The position numbers and the translations under genes are program-made. This document shows positions 37,901 to 49,445 of a stretch of 64,000 bases of DNA, piece after piece (positions within the stretch are counted from its first letter, which is position 1; every line of letters begins with the position of its first letter). The stretch is from Pratylenchus scribneri (Eukaryota > Nematoda > Chromadorea > Rhabditida > Pratylenchidae): assembly GCA_030063045.1 (NCBI GenBank), contig JAQSEB010000137.1, positions 2,046,001-2,110,000 of the forward strand, given 5' to 3'. The notes under the pieces were generated by a model that worked only from the letters and a program-made list of their open reading frames with translations, was not told the origin of the DNA and searched no databases.

Positions 37901-39242
37901 ATGACAAAATACTGAAATTATGAAAATCTGCCAGAAATTTGGTATTTAAGTATACCTCCATCCAAAAATTTATTTTTCACTTATTTTTAGAATATTATGA
38001 CTAATTTAGGAGAAAAATAGGGCCAAAATTTGGCTTATTTAAACTTTTTAAGCAAAAAATTGGTAAAAACATTAAAATCTGTTAACTATCAATAATGGCA
38101 ACCCTCTGTTCCCAAAATGATGACAGCCCCGTCAAAAGTTGATGATGGTTGGTGGTCTTTTCGAAAGTGAAAAATTGTGAAAAAAGCTGAATACAAGAGT
38201 TGGAAGGGGGTGGAATGCTTAATCCGAAGGATATTACTCTTTGGGGACCGACCACAAAGAAAAGAAGAAAACATGTCGAAAGGAAAGCGAGAAGAACGGA
38301 AATGGAAAAAAGGAGGAAATGGCCAAGGGAATGGGCCAAAAAAATTATTCCATAATGTGGAAAATTTTCCATAATGTGGATTGGGGGCTTCCTCCAAAAC
38401 CAACCGCCATCGGTGAATTGAATTAAAAAAGGGAAAAAAGCAGTGGAATTTAAATGGAAATTGATTTTTAAAAACCACATATTTTTATAAAATATTTAAT
38501 TTGCCTTTAAAAGAGCAAATATTAGCTGAAAATATTTACAAATCAACCATACATTTTTTGCTTCTGTTTGTGTGCCAACCTGTCTATTAGGGGAAAATGC
38601 ACAAAAATGTGGGTGGGGGAAAGGAAAAGGCCAATTTGAATATATTCTTAAACACGCAATTTTGGCCATAGTTTCCTTCACTTTTCCTGGTTTTCGAGGA
38701 ATTTGTCACTCCAATTTAACAATGAAAATTTCGGGCACAAAAACAAAATGATTGGATTTAAGTTGGGAAAATGGAAGAAAACAACCCACTCCAATTTTTT
38801 CGGCAAATCAATTTTAAAAAGAAGGAAAAAATAAAATTAAAAGGACAATTTTTTGCCCTAAATCACTTAAAAGAAAGACAAAAAAATAATTTAAGAAAAT
38901 GGACAATTTTTGGCTGCTCTGGGCTACTTCATTTTATTGAAGGGTTTTCTCCTCATTGCCGGCAACGAATCCGAATTCTTTTTTGGATGCTTTTCCCAAA
39001 TTCATCCATTAAATTAAATGATTAAATTAAACCAATTTTGGAGAGTGGAAAAATTATCCAATTTTTTGGTTTATTGTGCAAATAATAAAATATAAATGGA
39101 TGGAATTTATAATTTTATTTTGTGAATAAAGTTCAATTTTTCTATTTGCCCTCATTTTTTTCCGTCATCATATTCGTTCGTATTTTCGATTTCTTCTGCA
39201 ATAAATTTGATTCAATTATAATTATGCATTTTCCAATTTCCG
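34993..39242. other. Intergenic region, putative receptor promoter and stomatin 3' flank
   Basis: 4.2 kb between the receptor start (34992, minus) and the stomatin stop (39243, minus). Open frames here, including a 193-codon frame at 37172-37753, are pyrimidine- or purine-rich, lack recognisable domains and overlap frames on the other strand, so no gene is called. The diverged duplication at 35520-35820 / 36105-36415 is the only structured feature; 'TTAACGCGCGTCAA' occurs in the window only within it. Confidence 0.6.
35520..36415. repeat. Diverged ~310-bp direct duplication upstream of the receptor gene
   Basis: Segments 35520-35820 and 36105-36415 share in the same order 'GGCTATAATTAATATAAAAT', 'GGCAAAATTGGTAGTGG'-type and 'GGGAAAATCAACA' blocks, and 'CTTAACGCGCGTCAA', with indels between. 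Separated by about 280 bp of unique sequence. Divergence is higher than in the satellite arrays, so it is an older duplication. Confidence 0.7.
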
Positions 39243-42200
39243 TTACTTGAGCAAATAGCGCACAATTTCCATGGGCATTGGAAAAATTATTGTGCGATTC
39301 TTTTCGGCGCTGAATTTTCAAAAAAATTAATTTTAAATGAAATAAAATTTAATTAGGGAAAAAACATTGAAATTTTTTCCGGAAAAGTTAATTAAAATCT
39401 TTCCGGAAAAGTTAATTAAAATCTTTCCGGAAAACTTAATTAAAATCTTTCCGGAAAAGTTAATTAAAATCTTTCCGGAAAACTTAATTAAAATCTTTCC
39501 GGAAAACTTAATTAAAATCTTTCCGGAAAACTTAATTAAAATCTTTCCGGAAAACTTAATTAAAATCTTTCCGGAAAACTTAATTAAAATCTTTCCGGAA
39601 AATTATTAATCATTAATTAACTACTCATCCGCCCTCACCTAATTGTTGCCAATGTTTGGAGGAATCGAAGCTGAAGGGCAACCGGCGATTGGGCTACAAT
39701 CAAGGCTGCCTCGCTCAAAGCCTTCGACGCTTTTTGCTCGCCTTCGGCTGCAATAATCTTCAAAAAATGAAATTTATTTACGCCAAAAATCTAAAAATTC
39801 ACTTTGGCGCCGGCCTCTCTGGTTGCTTCGGCCTAATTATTTTAAAAAAATTGTGATGAAATTAATGGGCAAAAAAAATTTGCCTCCGCGGCCATTGCCC
39901 GCTGCAGTTGAACCGGAAGCCGAACATCTTTCATTTCGACCCTTTCCACTTTTACGCCCCATGGATTCGTGATTTCGTCCAATGTGCTTTGCATTTGGAG
40001 TGAAATTTGTTCACGATCACTTTAAAAATATTAATTTATTTCAATTCTCCCAAATAATAACAACTCTGAGTTATGAATACTGCTTGAGAAGTTGGATCGT
40101 TTTTTTCCTCATAGCTAGATTTAGATTTACCATTTGAAAGGACTAACTATATAGTAAGATGCTTATTTAAATTACATTTTTTAACTGAATAAATAGGAGT
40201 CGAAAATTGGGATTACGATGGGATTAAGAAATCTTTTTCTCCAAATTTTTCATAAATTAAAATGTCAATTAATAATATTTTATAAAAAAATATATATAAC
40301 CCATTCAATGGTATATCATTTTCACAGAAAGTTCTTATTAGCCTTGTCGAGCTATTCGCCAAGAACCAAAGCAGCTTCTCAAGCAGAGTACTCAATCAAC
40401 GCCCAGTAACCAGTTTTTCAACTCCTATATCCACCTGAGCATTTCAGCCAATGTTTTTGTGCCAAGAATGTTCCTCAGCGTTGTTTGCGCCAACAATTTT
40501 GTGGATCTGCTGGAATCCTCCACATTTGTGACCGAAATTGTGGCATTGGAAATTCGAAAATAGACAACCACATCCTTTTGTGTGTATTTAAAATTTGATT
40601 GAATAAAAAATGGCAAATATTTAAAAAATTACGACTGCAACGGTGACGGCATCACGGGAGAGAATCTAAAAAATTGGATGAATAAAAATTATTGCGGCAA
40701 AGTTTTGTGGGCTATTTTACCTCTTGTGGGGGTACATCAAAGGAAAGAACTCGGAGGTCCACTTTCCGATAAGTGTCAATACAAGGAATTATCTGTGGAA
40801 TTTTTAAAAAGAAAATATTTTAAATTGTAGAAAAAAACACTGAAATTTCCGAAAAAGTTATAAGGTTTTGGCCTGGGTTTAATCAATTCTAACTTCGGTT
40901 TTGTCCATTAAACCAAAATGGGTTTAAACCGTTTAATACCCTTTAATTGTTGACCAAACCAAAATGGGTTTAAACCGTTTAATACCCTTTAATTGTTGGC
41001 CAAACCAAAATGGGTTTAAACCGTTTAATACCCTTTAATTGTTGACCAAACCAAAATTGATTTAAACCGTTTAATACCCTTTAATTATTGACCAAACAAA
41101 ATTGATTTAAACCGTTTAATACCCTTTAATGACCAAACCAAAATGGGTTTAAACCGTTTAATACCCTTTAATTATTGACCAAACCATAACAAATTATATA
41201 CCATTCAATGCGTCTTGACCAGTTCTATCCAATTTTTAAGTATATTTGGTTTATGAATGTAGGACAAACCCTCCTTAAACAATATTAAATTATTTTGCCA
41301 TTATTCATTATTTTATAGGCAATTTCATTGTTTTTTCGACAAATAAATACTATATTTTTACTCACAATGAAAATTCCCGGGCCGCGGGCACCTCCAGGCA
41401 ACAATCGGCCCAGCCTAAAAATGACCGCCCTTTCATATTCCTTCACAACTTTGACACAAAAGCAAATGGCCACGGGGAAAGTGAGCACCAACAAAATGTA
41501 GGAGCAAACCATGAGGATGTAGCCACTGATGCCCAAATTGCCGGTCATTGGTTCTGAAAATGGTAAAAATGTTCAAATTTATTCCAAAAATAAATGAAAG
41601 TAGCCGATTTAATATTTCTATTCAATTTTACCCACATGTTTCGGGGCAACCGCGCCCGACTAACTTGCCGCCCTTTAAAATATTCATTAAGGACAGTACC
41701 AATTTTTTATTATTTTTATATCAAAATAAAATGCAAACTTTTGTCTATGATATTACATTTTATTTAAATTGGTTCAAAATATTCTTGTGATGCTTAAAGA
41801 CCACGGAAAATTTCACTATTCCATAGTAAAGGTTCACATTCTAATTGATTTATTAGGCATAACTTCATTTCTGAACAAATTCAAATAAAATTAATATCAT
41901 TAGAGAGCCAGTAGTCTTTTCTTTAATCTAAAATCATCAAAATTTTGGTTTAGATTTCAGAACTTGATGATTTATTAATTATTATTAATAAAGACTGGCT
42001 ATTCCTCCAAATTGTTGAAAAAATAATTTTAAAAATATTTTAATATTTTAATAATAATAATAAAAAATAATAAAAATATTTTCAATTTTTTAGAAAAAGA
42101 ATCGCGGAAATTGGCCATCATTAGATGCCAATGTCCTTAGTTATCGGACATTTGGTATGTTTTGATGGCCATTTCCACGACTCCTTGAATCAAAATGAAA

Positions 42201-44258
42201 TCAACTCGCTTATATAGAATAGAGGAATGGTCAGTAAAAAAAGTGTCGCTGTGGAGAAATTGTTTCGTTTCGATTTCGAAGGAAAAATTTCCCTGCAGCT
42301 GTGATTGATGAGGGAAAGTTCACCTCTTTTAGCATACTCTTTTACATTTCTCTGCTTTCTTTTTCGCTCCCTCCCTCTTTCAAGGAATAGCCAAACTTGT
42401 CGCCGTTTATTATATTAGAACTTTTCAAGCCAATTTTGATGTTTTTGTTATCCAATTAAAGAGCAGACTTTTGGCTATCAAATCGATATTAATTTTATTT
42501 AAAATGGCTTAAAATTGATTAAATAGTGACCAAAAAAGCAATGAAAATATCGCTAATCCATTGTAAAGGTCATTTTCATGGTTTTTGACCAAAACTTCAT
42601 CACTTCTGAACCAATTTAAAAAAATTTTATATAATTTGATAGACAAAAGTCTGCTCTTTAATTTGATAAAAAAAATCCAGATCAGTCCGGAACTTGATGC
42701 GTTATTTTGAAGGCAACAAATTTGGCTGCCCAAGCCTCCCATTTTAAGCACAACACAAAGAAAATACTGAATTGGTTCAAATGGCGAAAATTCCAAATGT
42801 TCTTCGGCCATTTTGTTCGCAAAATGTTTGGAATAGTGTCGACCACGGTTGCGATTCATTTTTAATAAATAATATAATTTTTAAATTTATTTTTGTCTCA
42901 TTTTTTGGGCTCTAAAACAATATTTGTTTGGCTTCAAGTGGGGGAATAATGAGCCAATGGCAAATAATAAGACGAAAAAAGGTAGAATTGGTATGTTGGT
43001 GTTGGTGTGACTAGTCCCCGGATGGATTGGCCAGGGATTTTTGCATTTGTTATTTGAGGGCGGAATAAGCGATAGACAGGCCAAGTCCAGTCAAAATGCC
43101 CGAGTGATTGACGGGCATCCATCCAGTTAAGGAAATTATGGCCAAAAACACCGAGTCAAGGAAATTATGGCCAAAAATGGATGAAGAGACCATTTAGAAA
43201 GAATTTGTGCCCAATAAACAAATTCATTTCCTCTCTTTAATATGGCCAAAAGGAGGATGGTGGAATGAAATCGGACAATTGAGTATGTAGGCCATTCTTT
43301 TGGTTATAGCTCGAAAAGGAAGCAACCATATTGGGAAGGCAATATAACATTCGAAGGCCTTAAATGTCCACAAAGAAGTACTTTCTCTAATTTTTTGAAA
43401 ATTAAAATAATTTATAAAATAACTGACTTTTCTTCATTCAATCTAAAAATTCGGGTTTATTACATTCAAATGCATGAACTTATTTAGAAAACTTGAATTT
43501 CCTAAAATTTAAGTAAGCCACTTTATAGAGGACACTTTAGGCTTTCAAATAATATATTATCCTCTCATTTTGGATATTGCCTTGTTGAGCTAAAGGTTAA
43601 AAACTGATGCAGGCGCTCAATCTGCGGTACTCAATTATCCCCAAAAATGCGGGTTTATTACATTAAATACAAGCTTTGAATACGTGAATTTAATAAAATC
43701 TAAAAATGGCTATTTATTGAGGACACTTTAAGCTTTCAAATGATAAATTGCCTTTCCAGATTGGCAATTGCCTCGTTGAGCTACAGGCTAAAAACTACAG
43801 ATAATCAGTTAATTGTATATGAGATACAATTTTTATGGTATCCAATTTCCCTTATCATTGTGAGGGGAAGGGGGAGATGAGCCTTTAGGGAATTTATTCA
43901 TCAATTCTCGTATTCATTTCCCTTACCATATTCTAATAAGGAAAAGGGAAAAACCCACCGTTGGCAAAGAAATCATTGCGGTCATTTCCTTTGAAGCGCA
44001 TTGATGCCTGATGCCGAGAAACCATCTTCACATAAAATGAAAAAAATTCAAAATTATCAATAATTTGAGGTTAAAAACCGGAGGTTTATATGGCCGATTT
44101 GCCTCCTCCGGCTGCGGTGGTTCATTCCATTGGGAAGGGAGGAGGGTGGGAGCAGCAGTGGCCGCTTCCAACATTGGAGGCGAAGATGAGGAGGAGGCCG
44201 CAGCCGAAGTCCGTTTGCGCGAATTCTCCCCGCCCAACAATGAATCCAACAAAGTCAT
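39243..44258 (-). CDS. Stomatin/SPFH membrane protein (MEC-2/STO type)
   Basis: Integral, hairpin-inserted membrane scaffold that in nematodes regulates ion channels such as the DEG/ENaC touch channel. Ten exons, 5' to 3': 44258-44079, 44025-43959, 41553-41366, 40792-40721, 40665-40633, 40574-40435, 40019-39884, 39832-39803, 39757-39639, 39309-39243; 343 residues. A Ser/Ala/Pro-rich cytoplasmic N-terminus ('[16 protein letters not shown]') precedes the hydrophobic hairpin ('[20 protein letters not shown]'). Then '[18 protein letters not shown]', '[18 protein letters not shown]', '[20 protein letters not shown]', '[20 protein letters not shown]', '[15 protein letters not shown]' and C-terminal '[18 protein letters not shown]'. 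Exons 1-2 are inferred: their phases fit exon 3 exactly but they lack recognisable homology; otherwise the start would be the Met at 41548. Intron 39833-39883 is GC-AG. Intron 2 carries a composite element with a hairpin RNA candidate. Confidence 0.93.
39370..39606. repeat. 24-bp TTCCGGAA array, last stomatin intron
   Basis: Ten units of 'AATCTTTCCGGAAAACTTAA' plus TTAA; same unit as at 22866-23668 and 49446-49985. Inside intron 39310-39638. Confidence 0.95.
40060..40420. mobile_element. Degraded inverted-repeat element in stomatin intron
   Basis: Contains 'GAGTTATGAATACTGCTTGA' and, inverted, 'CTCAAGCAGAGTACTCAATC', related to the 'GAGCTATGGCC' family at 26880-27180. Intron 40020-40434. Confidence 0.5.
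40855..41300 (-). repeat. 46-bp minisatellite element, stomatin intron
   Basis: About six units, two with 'CAAAATTGATTTAAACCG' and one lacking 'ATTGTT', with both standard flanks; intron 40793-41365. Confidence 0.92.
42099..42183 (-). ncRNA. Candidate hairpin small RNA, copy 1
   Basis: Read on the minus strand, arms 'GGAAATGGCCATCAAAACAT' and 'GATGGCCAATTTCC' with 'GGACATTGGCATCTAATGAT' pair into a ~40-bp stem with a few mismatches, bulges and G-U pairs, closed by a loop of about 9 nt (GATAACTAA). A TATA box lies 26-33 bp before the base of the hairpin and a T5 run ('GATTCTTTTTC') begins at its 3' end. Size and shape resemble an animal miRNA precursor. Copy 2 at 58579-58667 differs at stem positions but keeps pairing. 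No family match is claimed. Confidence 0.55.
42209..42216 (-). promoter_or_regulatory. TATA box (TATATAAG) of hairpin RNA copy 1
   Basis: On the minus strand 'CTATATAAGCGAGTTGATTT' precedes the hairpin. A 9-bp block CAGCGACAC lies 26 bp further upstream (42243-42251), and the same block with the same 26-bp spacing is found at copy 2. The layout resembles a small-RNA promoter with proximal element and TATA. Confidence 0.45.
43280..43820. mobile_element. Inverted-repeat elements of the 'GAGCTATGGCC' family in stomatin intron 2
   Basis: 'TTTTGGTTATAGCTC' at the left; 'CCTTGTTGAGCTAAAGG' and 'GCCTCGTTGAGCTACAGGCT' in the right arms, with 'AGGACACTTTAGGCTTTCAA' and 'GGACACTTTAAGCTTTCAAA' inside. 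Appears to be one complete element plus a duplicated right arm. Confidence 0.55.
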
Positions 44259-47200
44259 TGTCCCTTTTGTTTTTTTATATTTAATTTGTTAAAAAATCTA
44301 TTCAAAAAATAAAGAAATGAATCGTTTTTTAAATTAATTTTAATAAAAGAAAAATAAGAAAAAAAATCTAAAGACAAAAAAAAGAAAATATTTTTAATAA
44401 ATTATAATAAAAATTAAGAAGCTTTCCGATGCTTGTTTAGATTCTGTATTGGGGAATTGGAATTTGGGAAATAGGGAATGATTTGGAAAGAAGGGGTAGT
44501 TTAGGAGGTGGCATTAATTTAGGGAATGATTTAGACAAAAATTGGCTTTTTTGGCATTAATTTGAGAATAATTTGTGCAAAAATTTGGTTGGTTTTAAGG
44601 GAATTAATTATGGAATGAATTAGAGAAAATGTTGGTTGGTTGGTTTATCGGCATTAATTCGCAAATATGTTGGACAAATTGTTGGCTAGTTATATTGACA
44701 TTAAAAGACAGGAAAATCGAATTTCCAAAAGGAAGAGAAGAAGGGAAAGGGGGGTATTCATTGGTGGCAAATTTGCGCGGCTGGTGGCAGCTGCTTGTTT
44801 GTGAATAATTGATGAGTTATTGCCAGCGTGGCATGTTTGGAAAAGGTGGCAACAAAAGTTGGCAAGAAAGGGGGGGGGGAATAGAGTGGAGGAGAAAGGA
44901 AGGAATATTCTCGCACGAAATGTGCCGAATGAGGGCATTAAACGGCCGTAGGGGTAGTTAAAGTACCGACATTTCAATACTTGGGTATTCTTTTGGTCAT
45001 GCCTCAGCGAGGCATTAACTAATCTTGGAAGGCAATATATCATTTAAAAGCTCTAAATGTCCTCTACAAAATGGCTCATTTTAAATTTTATTATAATTTA
45101 AATTTAAAGAATTATATGTATTTGAGTATACTAAACTCGAATTTTCTAGTTGACTTAGAAAAAGCCGTTTGTTTTATAAATGATTTAAAATTTTTAAAAA
45201 TTTATTAGGCCACTTTTTAGAGGACATTTAGATTTTTCGAATGGCTAATCGCCTTCCCAAATTGGTTGCTTCCTTGTTGAAATATGACCAAAAGAACGAC
45301 TGAGAGGATGTTTATAATAATTGGCGAATGTCTTTGTTTTTTGGTTTATCAAAACTCAGCGAGGCAATAACCAATCTGAGAAGGCGATATAAAATTTTAA
45401 AGCCCAAAGTGTCAACTATAATTTATTAAATTAGATTTTGTGAAATCAAATATTTAAAAAAAAATTTTATATAATTTTAACTTTTATTGTTAAGTATAAT
45501 ATGCTCTGTTTTTGAGGAAAATACATTTATTTTAGTAATTGTTTTAAGTTTTAAATACCAATTTAAAAAAGGCCACTTTTTATAGGACATTTAGGGCTTT
45601 CGATTGGCATATCGCCTTCCCAAATTGGTTGCTTCCTTCTTTAGTTATGGCCAAAAATTGCCTATAATATTCAGTGAATGCTTTTGTTTTTGGTTCATCA
45701 TAGCTCAGCGAAGCAATAACCAACCCAAGAAGGCGATAAACCTTTTTTAAACCCAAAATGTCATCTACAATTTGGCTAATTTGATTTTGTGAATTCAAAT
45801 TTTTACAGATTTTATATACCTTTAAGTATAATATTCTTTGTTTTTAAGGATAATTCGTTTATTTTACAAATTGATTTAAATTTTCAAAAAATGATTAAAG
45901 CCACTTTTTATAGGACATTTAGGGCTTTCGATTGGCATATCGCCTTCCAAAATTGGTTGCTTCCTTGCTGAGCTATGGCCAAAAGAATAATTCAAGTGAA
46001 ACGTTCTTATTTAGCTAAATGGTGAGCGATTTTGCTGCGGAGGAAATGGATGAGGACGAAGAGGAGGAGGACGGAAATAATCCATTAGGAAGGGGGAGGG
46101 GAAGGATTGCGGCACACAAAATTGGAGGGGCGGCACTAAACACAAACACACACAAAACGCACAGCTGACACCCCCGCCGGAGGCGCTGGTAATAATAACA
46201 CCAAACACAGAGAGAAAGGAAAGGAAGGGAGCCTTTAGGGCATAACAAATATTTAATGAGGAAAGCAGAAGAAAAATGTGCCAATGCCAAAAGATGTGGG
46301 GGATTTCGTGTGCCATTGGCCCAAAATGAGGGTTGGGGTTGGATGCTTCTTGACAAACTCATCTGCCTCCTCATTTTGGCCCCTTCACTTTTGTCACCGC
46401 CGTGGAGGATGCGTCCCTTCCAAATGTCACTTCCCTTCCATCCGGTACGGCACATTTTTACGCTGCTATTCCTTTCCACCCGAATTAGGCTCAGTTTTCG
46501 TCGCCAATTTGGGCCCAGCTTCTCCAATACCACCGAAAGTGGGGAGGAAATGTGCTGCAGTTTTCCACCATCACCATTTCCCCCCTATTCTTTCCTTTAA
46601 GCCTTTTTTTTTGCATTGGGCGATGCCGAAATAATCCTCCAAATTCTCATTTTTGTGACGTGGAAATGAGGAAAGATTACTTCTCCGATGGCAAAATGCC
46701 TCATTTTTGGATTTATTCATTTTACTTTTTTGAATGTTTTTTTGGGATTAAAATTGAATTTGGCCGTGGAAGAAAATTAAATTTGGACCCAGAAAACATT
46801 CATTCAAATGGTCGAATGAAAATCCAGAGCAGTGGGCTTCGGCCCCAATTTTCGCAGTTGGACGGCTTTGGGCCTTGGATTGGGTGGTGGAAGTTGGATG
46901 AATAGAAGAAGCAGTTTTGGCAGTAGCTGATGAGGCTTCGAACTTTTGACGAAGGCAACGGAAGGGAGAGGGGAACAAATTTAGGGCCAACAATTGGGAA
47001 AAAATGGGGGAAATTTTTTGTGGAACAGAGCGGAGGAGGGAATTGGGTTGATATTTTATAAAATTATATTTATTTTATTATTAAAAAATTATTTAAATCC
47101 ATAATGAATAAAAGCAGAGAGGATCAAAAATAATATTTTCACCTCTCATCAGTCAATGTTTTTCACCTCTCATCAGTCAATGTTTTTCACCTCTCATCAG

Positions 47201-47287
47201 TCAATGTTCTTGCAAAATTTCTTTCAGCCTTCATTGTCACTTTCAGCGGAATTAACTGTAATTTAGATTTTGTAATTAAAAATAAAT
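44259..47287. other. Intergenic region upstream of stomatin
   Basis: No gene called. 44970-45990 carries at least three head-to-tail or opposed arms of the 'GAGCTATGGCC' family ('ATCGCCTTCCCAAATTGGTT' at about 45249, 45611 and, slightly changed, 45941). Frames at 46011-46634 on both strands are G+C-richer but have no recognisable domain. 47142-47213 is a 24-bp triplication 'CACCTCTCATCAGTCAATGT'. Confidence 0.6.
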
Positions 47288-47662
47288 TCACCTACCGAAT
47301 GGTTTTGTCACGTTTTTCCCACAATCGATATAACAATCAATTTTGGCATTTTCGGTGTATTTAAGACAGTACCCACATTTAGGATCACATTTACCGAAAT
47401 TCTCATAAGTACAATTAATCTTAAAAAAACATCCATTACAAATTATTTTCTTATATTGATTAAAATATACCTTCATATTGAGAGTTTTCCTTATACAATT
47501 TATTCCTCTGAAGACATGTACGCATTTATAATAATCAGATGAATATTGTTCCAGACAATATTCGTTCGCTTTTTCATTGCAAATAAGCTTTTTGTTCAAA
47601 AAATTGCCCAAAATAGATAAATTGCCCAAAATAGATGAATCTGAAATATTATTATTTTCCAT
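47288..47662 (-). CDS. Cysteine-rich orphan protein
   Basis: 124 codons from ATG 47662 to the stop at 47288. Twelve or so Cys, with pairs such as 'KIICNGCFFKINCTYENF', 'KCDPKCGYC' and 'KIDCYIDCGKN', suggest a disulfide-bonded secreted or luminal protein, but the first 20 residues ('MENNNISDSSILGNLSILGN') are not a signal peptide, so a 5' exon may be missing. A donor-like 'TTCG|GTAGGTG' lies just before the stop, so the 3' end could also splice on. Not recognised; the next gene upstream on the same strand is another small Cys-rich protein. Confidence 0.5.
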   Translation of the reverse strand: MENNNISDSSILGNLSILGNFLNKKLICNEKANEYCLEQYSSDYYKCVHVFRGINCIRKTLNMKVYFNQYKKIICNGCFFKINCTYENFGKCDPKCGYCLKYTENAKIDCYIDCGKNVTKPFGR

Positions 47663-47734
47663 TAAAAAATTTCTTAATCATTTTGTATTTTTCCTATAAA
47701 TGTAAATAATTCTGATTCACCAATTCTTATTTAT

Positions 47735-47898
47735 TAGAGACCGGCAAAATGTCATCTGCGGGATTCCGGACCGGATTTTTTTCCTCCAATTTTTGCGGGA
47801 CGGATCCGGTGCCGGATAATCCCGCAAAAATCCGGTCCGGTAAAATCCCGCAAATCCGGCAAAATCCGGCGCGGGATCCGGTCCGGTGCCGGTCTCTA
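47735..47898. mobile_element. hAT-type MITE, 164 bp, GC-rich, perfect 8-bp TSD
   Basis: Ends 'TAGAGACCGGCA' and 'TGCCGGTCTCTA' are inverted repeats. TTATTTAT flanks both sides (47727-47734 and 47899-47906). The interior is built of CCGG-rich motifs ('GGATCCGGTGCCGG', 'AATCCGGTCCGG'), standing out from the AT-rich surroundings. No ORF. Confidence 0.88.
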
Positions 47899-48302
47899 TT
47901 ATTTATAATTTTAAACTATCTTTAATGAAAATTTATTACTATATTATAATGACAATATATTATGTTACGACGAAAGCTGGGAATTGCATGCTCACTTGCC
48001 GAAAAATTAGTACACAAACCGGAAACCAAACCCTATTCCAATCCCATTCTGCCCATATAATAATCCTAACTCTAGCCCTTATTTTTCCAAATCACCACTT
48101 TTTTCTTGATTTCTCTAACGAAAATAATGTCATTTGTAAGTTTTGGCTATTCTCAAGCTTCGGCTTAACATATATAAGGTTATCTTACTTTTCATGAAAT
48201 CGGCAAAATGTTAAATTAAATTACATAAAAAAGCAATTTTCAATGTATATATTCGATTTATTATAAATTTCAATGTTTTTTTTTGGAAAAAAAAACAATT
48301 TT

Positions 48303-48811
48303 TCATTTCCGTAACCTACCAACAGACTTTCCGTTGCACAAATCTTTGTCTGTGCAAATGGTGCACTTGCAGCCGGAATCAATATCCCTTTCCGGACATT
48401 TTCCGCAACCCGCTCGATCCTCAGGACCTTAAATGACGAATATTATAAAGAAAATGTGGAAATATAATTTAAAATTCGATTTTAGGAAAAGACCAAATAT
48501 AAACATAAAAAACCAGAGATTTGTTCAATGCGTATTATGAAGCAGGTAAAATGAGTTTTAGGAAACATACGCCCTGATCCGGGTGCGGACGCAGGATCTC
48601 GAATAACATCCCGGTTACATTCTAGCAAGTAGCAGGCTTCGTTGTCAAACATGCAATTATCTTCCACGAAACCAGTTGATCCATAGCCGAAATAGCATTG
48701 TTTAGGGGCGCCTAAAAAATAAAATATAAAAGATTCCTTTTCATCACCTTCCAGAAAAAATGGCACGATGTTGGCCATCAATAGAAGGTGAAAAATAATC
48801 AAATTGCGCAT
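48303..48811 (-). CDS. Small secreted Ly6/three-finger-like cysteine-rich protein
   Basis: Three exons, 48811-48748, 48711-48571 and 48427-48303, join in frame to 109 residues. The N-terminus 'MRNLIIFHLLLMANIVPF' is a clear signal peptide, with likely cleavage before 'APKQCYFGYG'. The mature part has ten Cys: CYF, DNC, EAC, LEC, GC, KC, GC, KC, IC and a terminal 'CTDKDLCN', the CxxxxxCN ending typical of Ly6/uPAR domains. No C-terminal hydrophobic GPI signal is visible, so it is probably secreted. The first intron is only 36 nt and in frame, so an unspliced 'GDEKESFIFYFL' insert is also possible. Exact family is not known to me; Ly6-like is inferred from Cys spacing. Confidence 0.7.
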
Positions 48812-49440
48812 TGAAGATCGTTTGAATTAATTCAGAACAGATTCGATTTGAATTTGAATCCTAAATAAATTATATTAAATAAAATGATTAGATAAATCAA
48901 ATTTTATTCATTTTCGATGCTTTTTACGTTATTTTATTAAAAAACTGAATGAAATCGGAGAAAAGTAATGAATAAAAATTGGAAAAAGAATTCACCCAAA
49001 TGGAATAAAAATGATTCATCTTGCCAAATAGCCAGAAATAATTCCATCATCCCATTCAATATATTTTATAATATATTGACGATGATGATTACCAGCAAAA
49101 TAAAAATTAAATTATATTTGGTAAAATGATGATGATGAATACAGGTGGAACTGAATATTATTAGTTTGAAATTTTTCAATTCAAAATATAATATCCTGGA
49201 AATTTAAAAATTATTTGAATATATTTAGTGAATTATTAAAAAATATTTTAAATTTTGTTAAAATTACTTCGACAGTGCATTTTGGCTGACAAGTTGCATG
49301 CCAACTTTTATAATTGTTCAGAAAATCGACCGAATCTTTGATGCCGATTTCCCAAAAGTTGGGCAATTTTGATTATAATTCTATTTTCTTATACAATAAA
49401 ATGTTCATGGATAGAATAATGCTCATGTTGTTTTTGTTTC
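48812..49440. other. Intergenic, no gene seen
   Basis: AT-rich sequence upstream of the Ly6-like gene. 'GATGATGATTACCAGC' and a similar 'GATGATGATGAATACAGG' occur about 50 bp apart. Nothing else supported. Confidence 0.5.
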
Positions 49441-49445
49441 ATTCA

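Larger units (their letters stand above)
41780..42700. mobile_element. Composite MITE, copy 1 (stomatin intron 2)
   Basis: Arms of the 'AGAGCAGACTTTTGGCT' family (a decayed arm at 41780-41950; a full one at 42425-42690 with 'ATTAAAGAGCAGACTTTTGG' and its inverse) flank a ~400-bp core. The core carries the hairpin candidate (42099-42183), a TATA box and 'AAACTTGTCGCCGTTTA'. The core and arms recur in inverted orientation at 58045-59060. No ORF. Confidence 0.75.

Noticed and set aside
43050..43193. 47-codon minus-strand frame resembling a small membrane protein
   Set aside because: It spans a short tandem duplication ('CAAGGAAATTATGGCCAAAA' twice) and lies inside stomatin intron 2 among repeats.
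46011..46634. Overlapping frames of 101-172 codons on both strands
   Set aside because: Both strands are equally open, composition is low-complexity (Pro/Ser/Phe or acidic), and no splice-linked partner was found.
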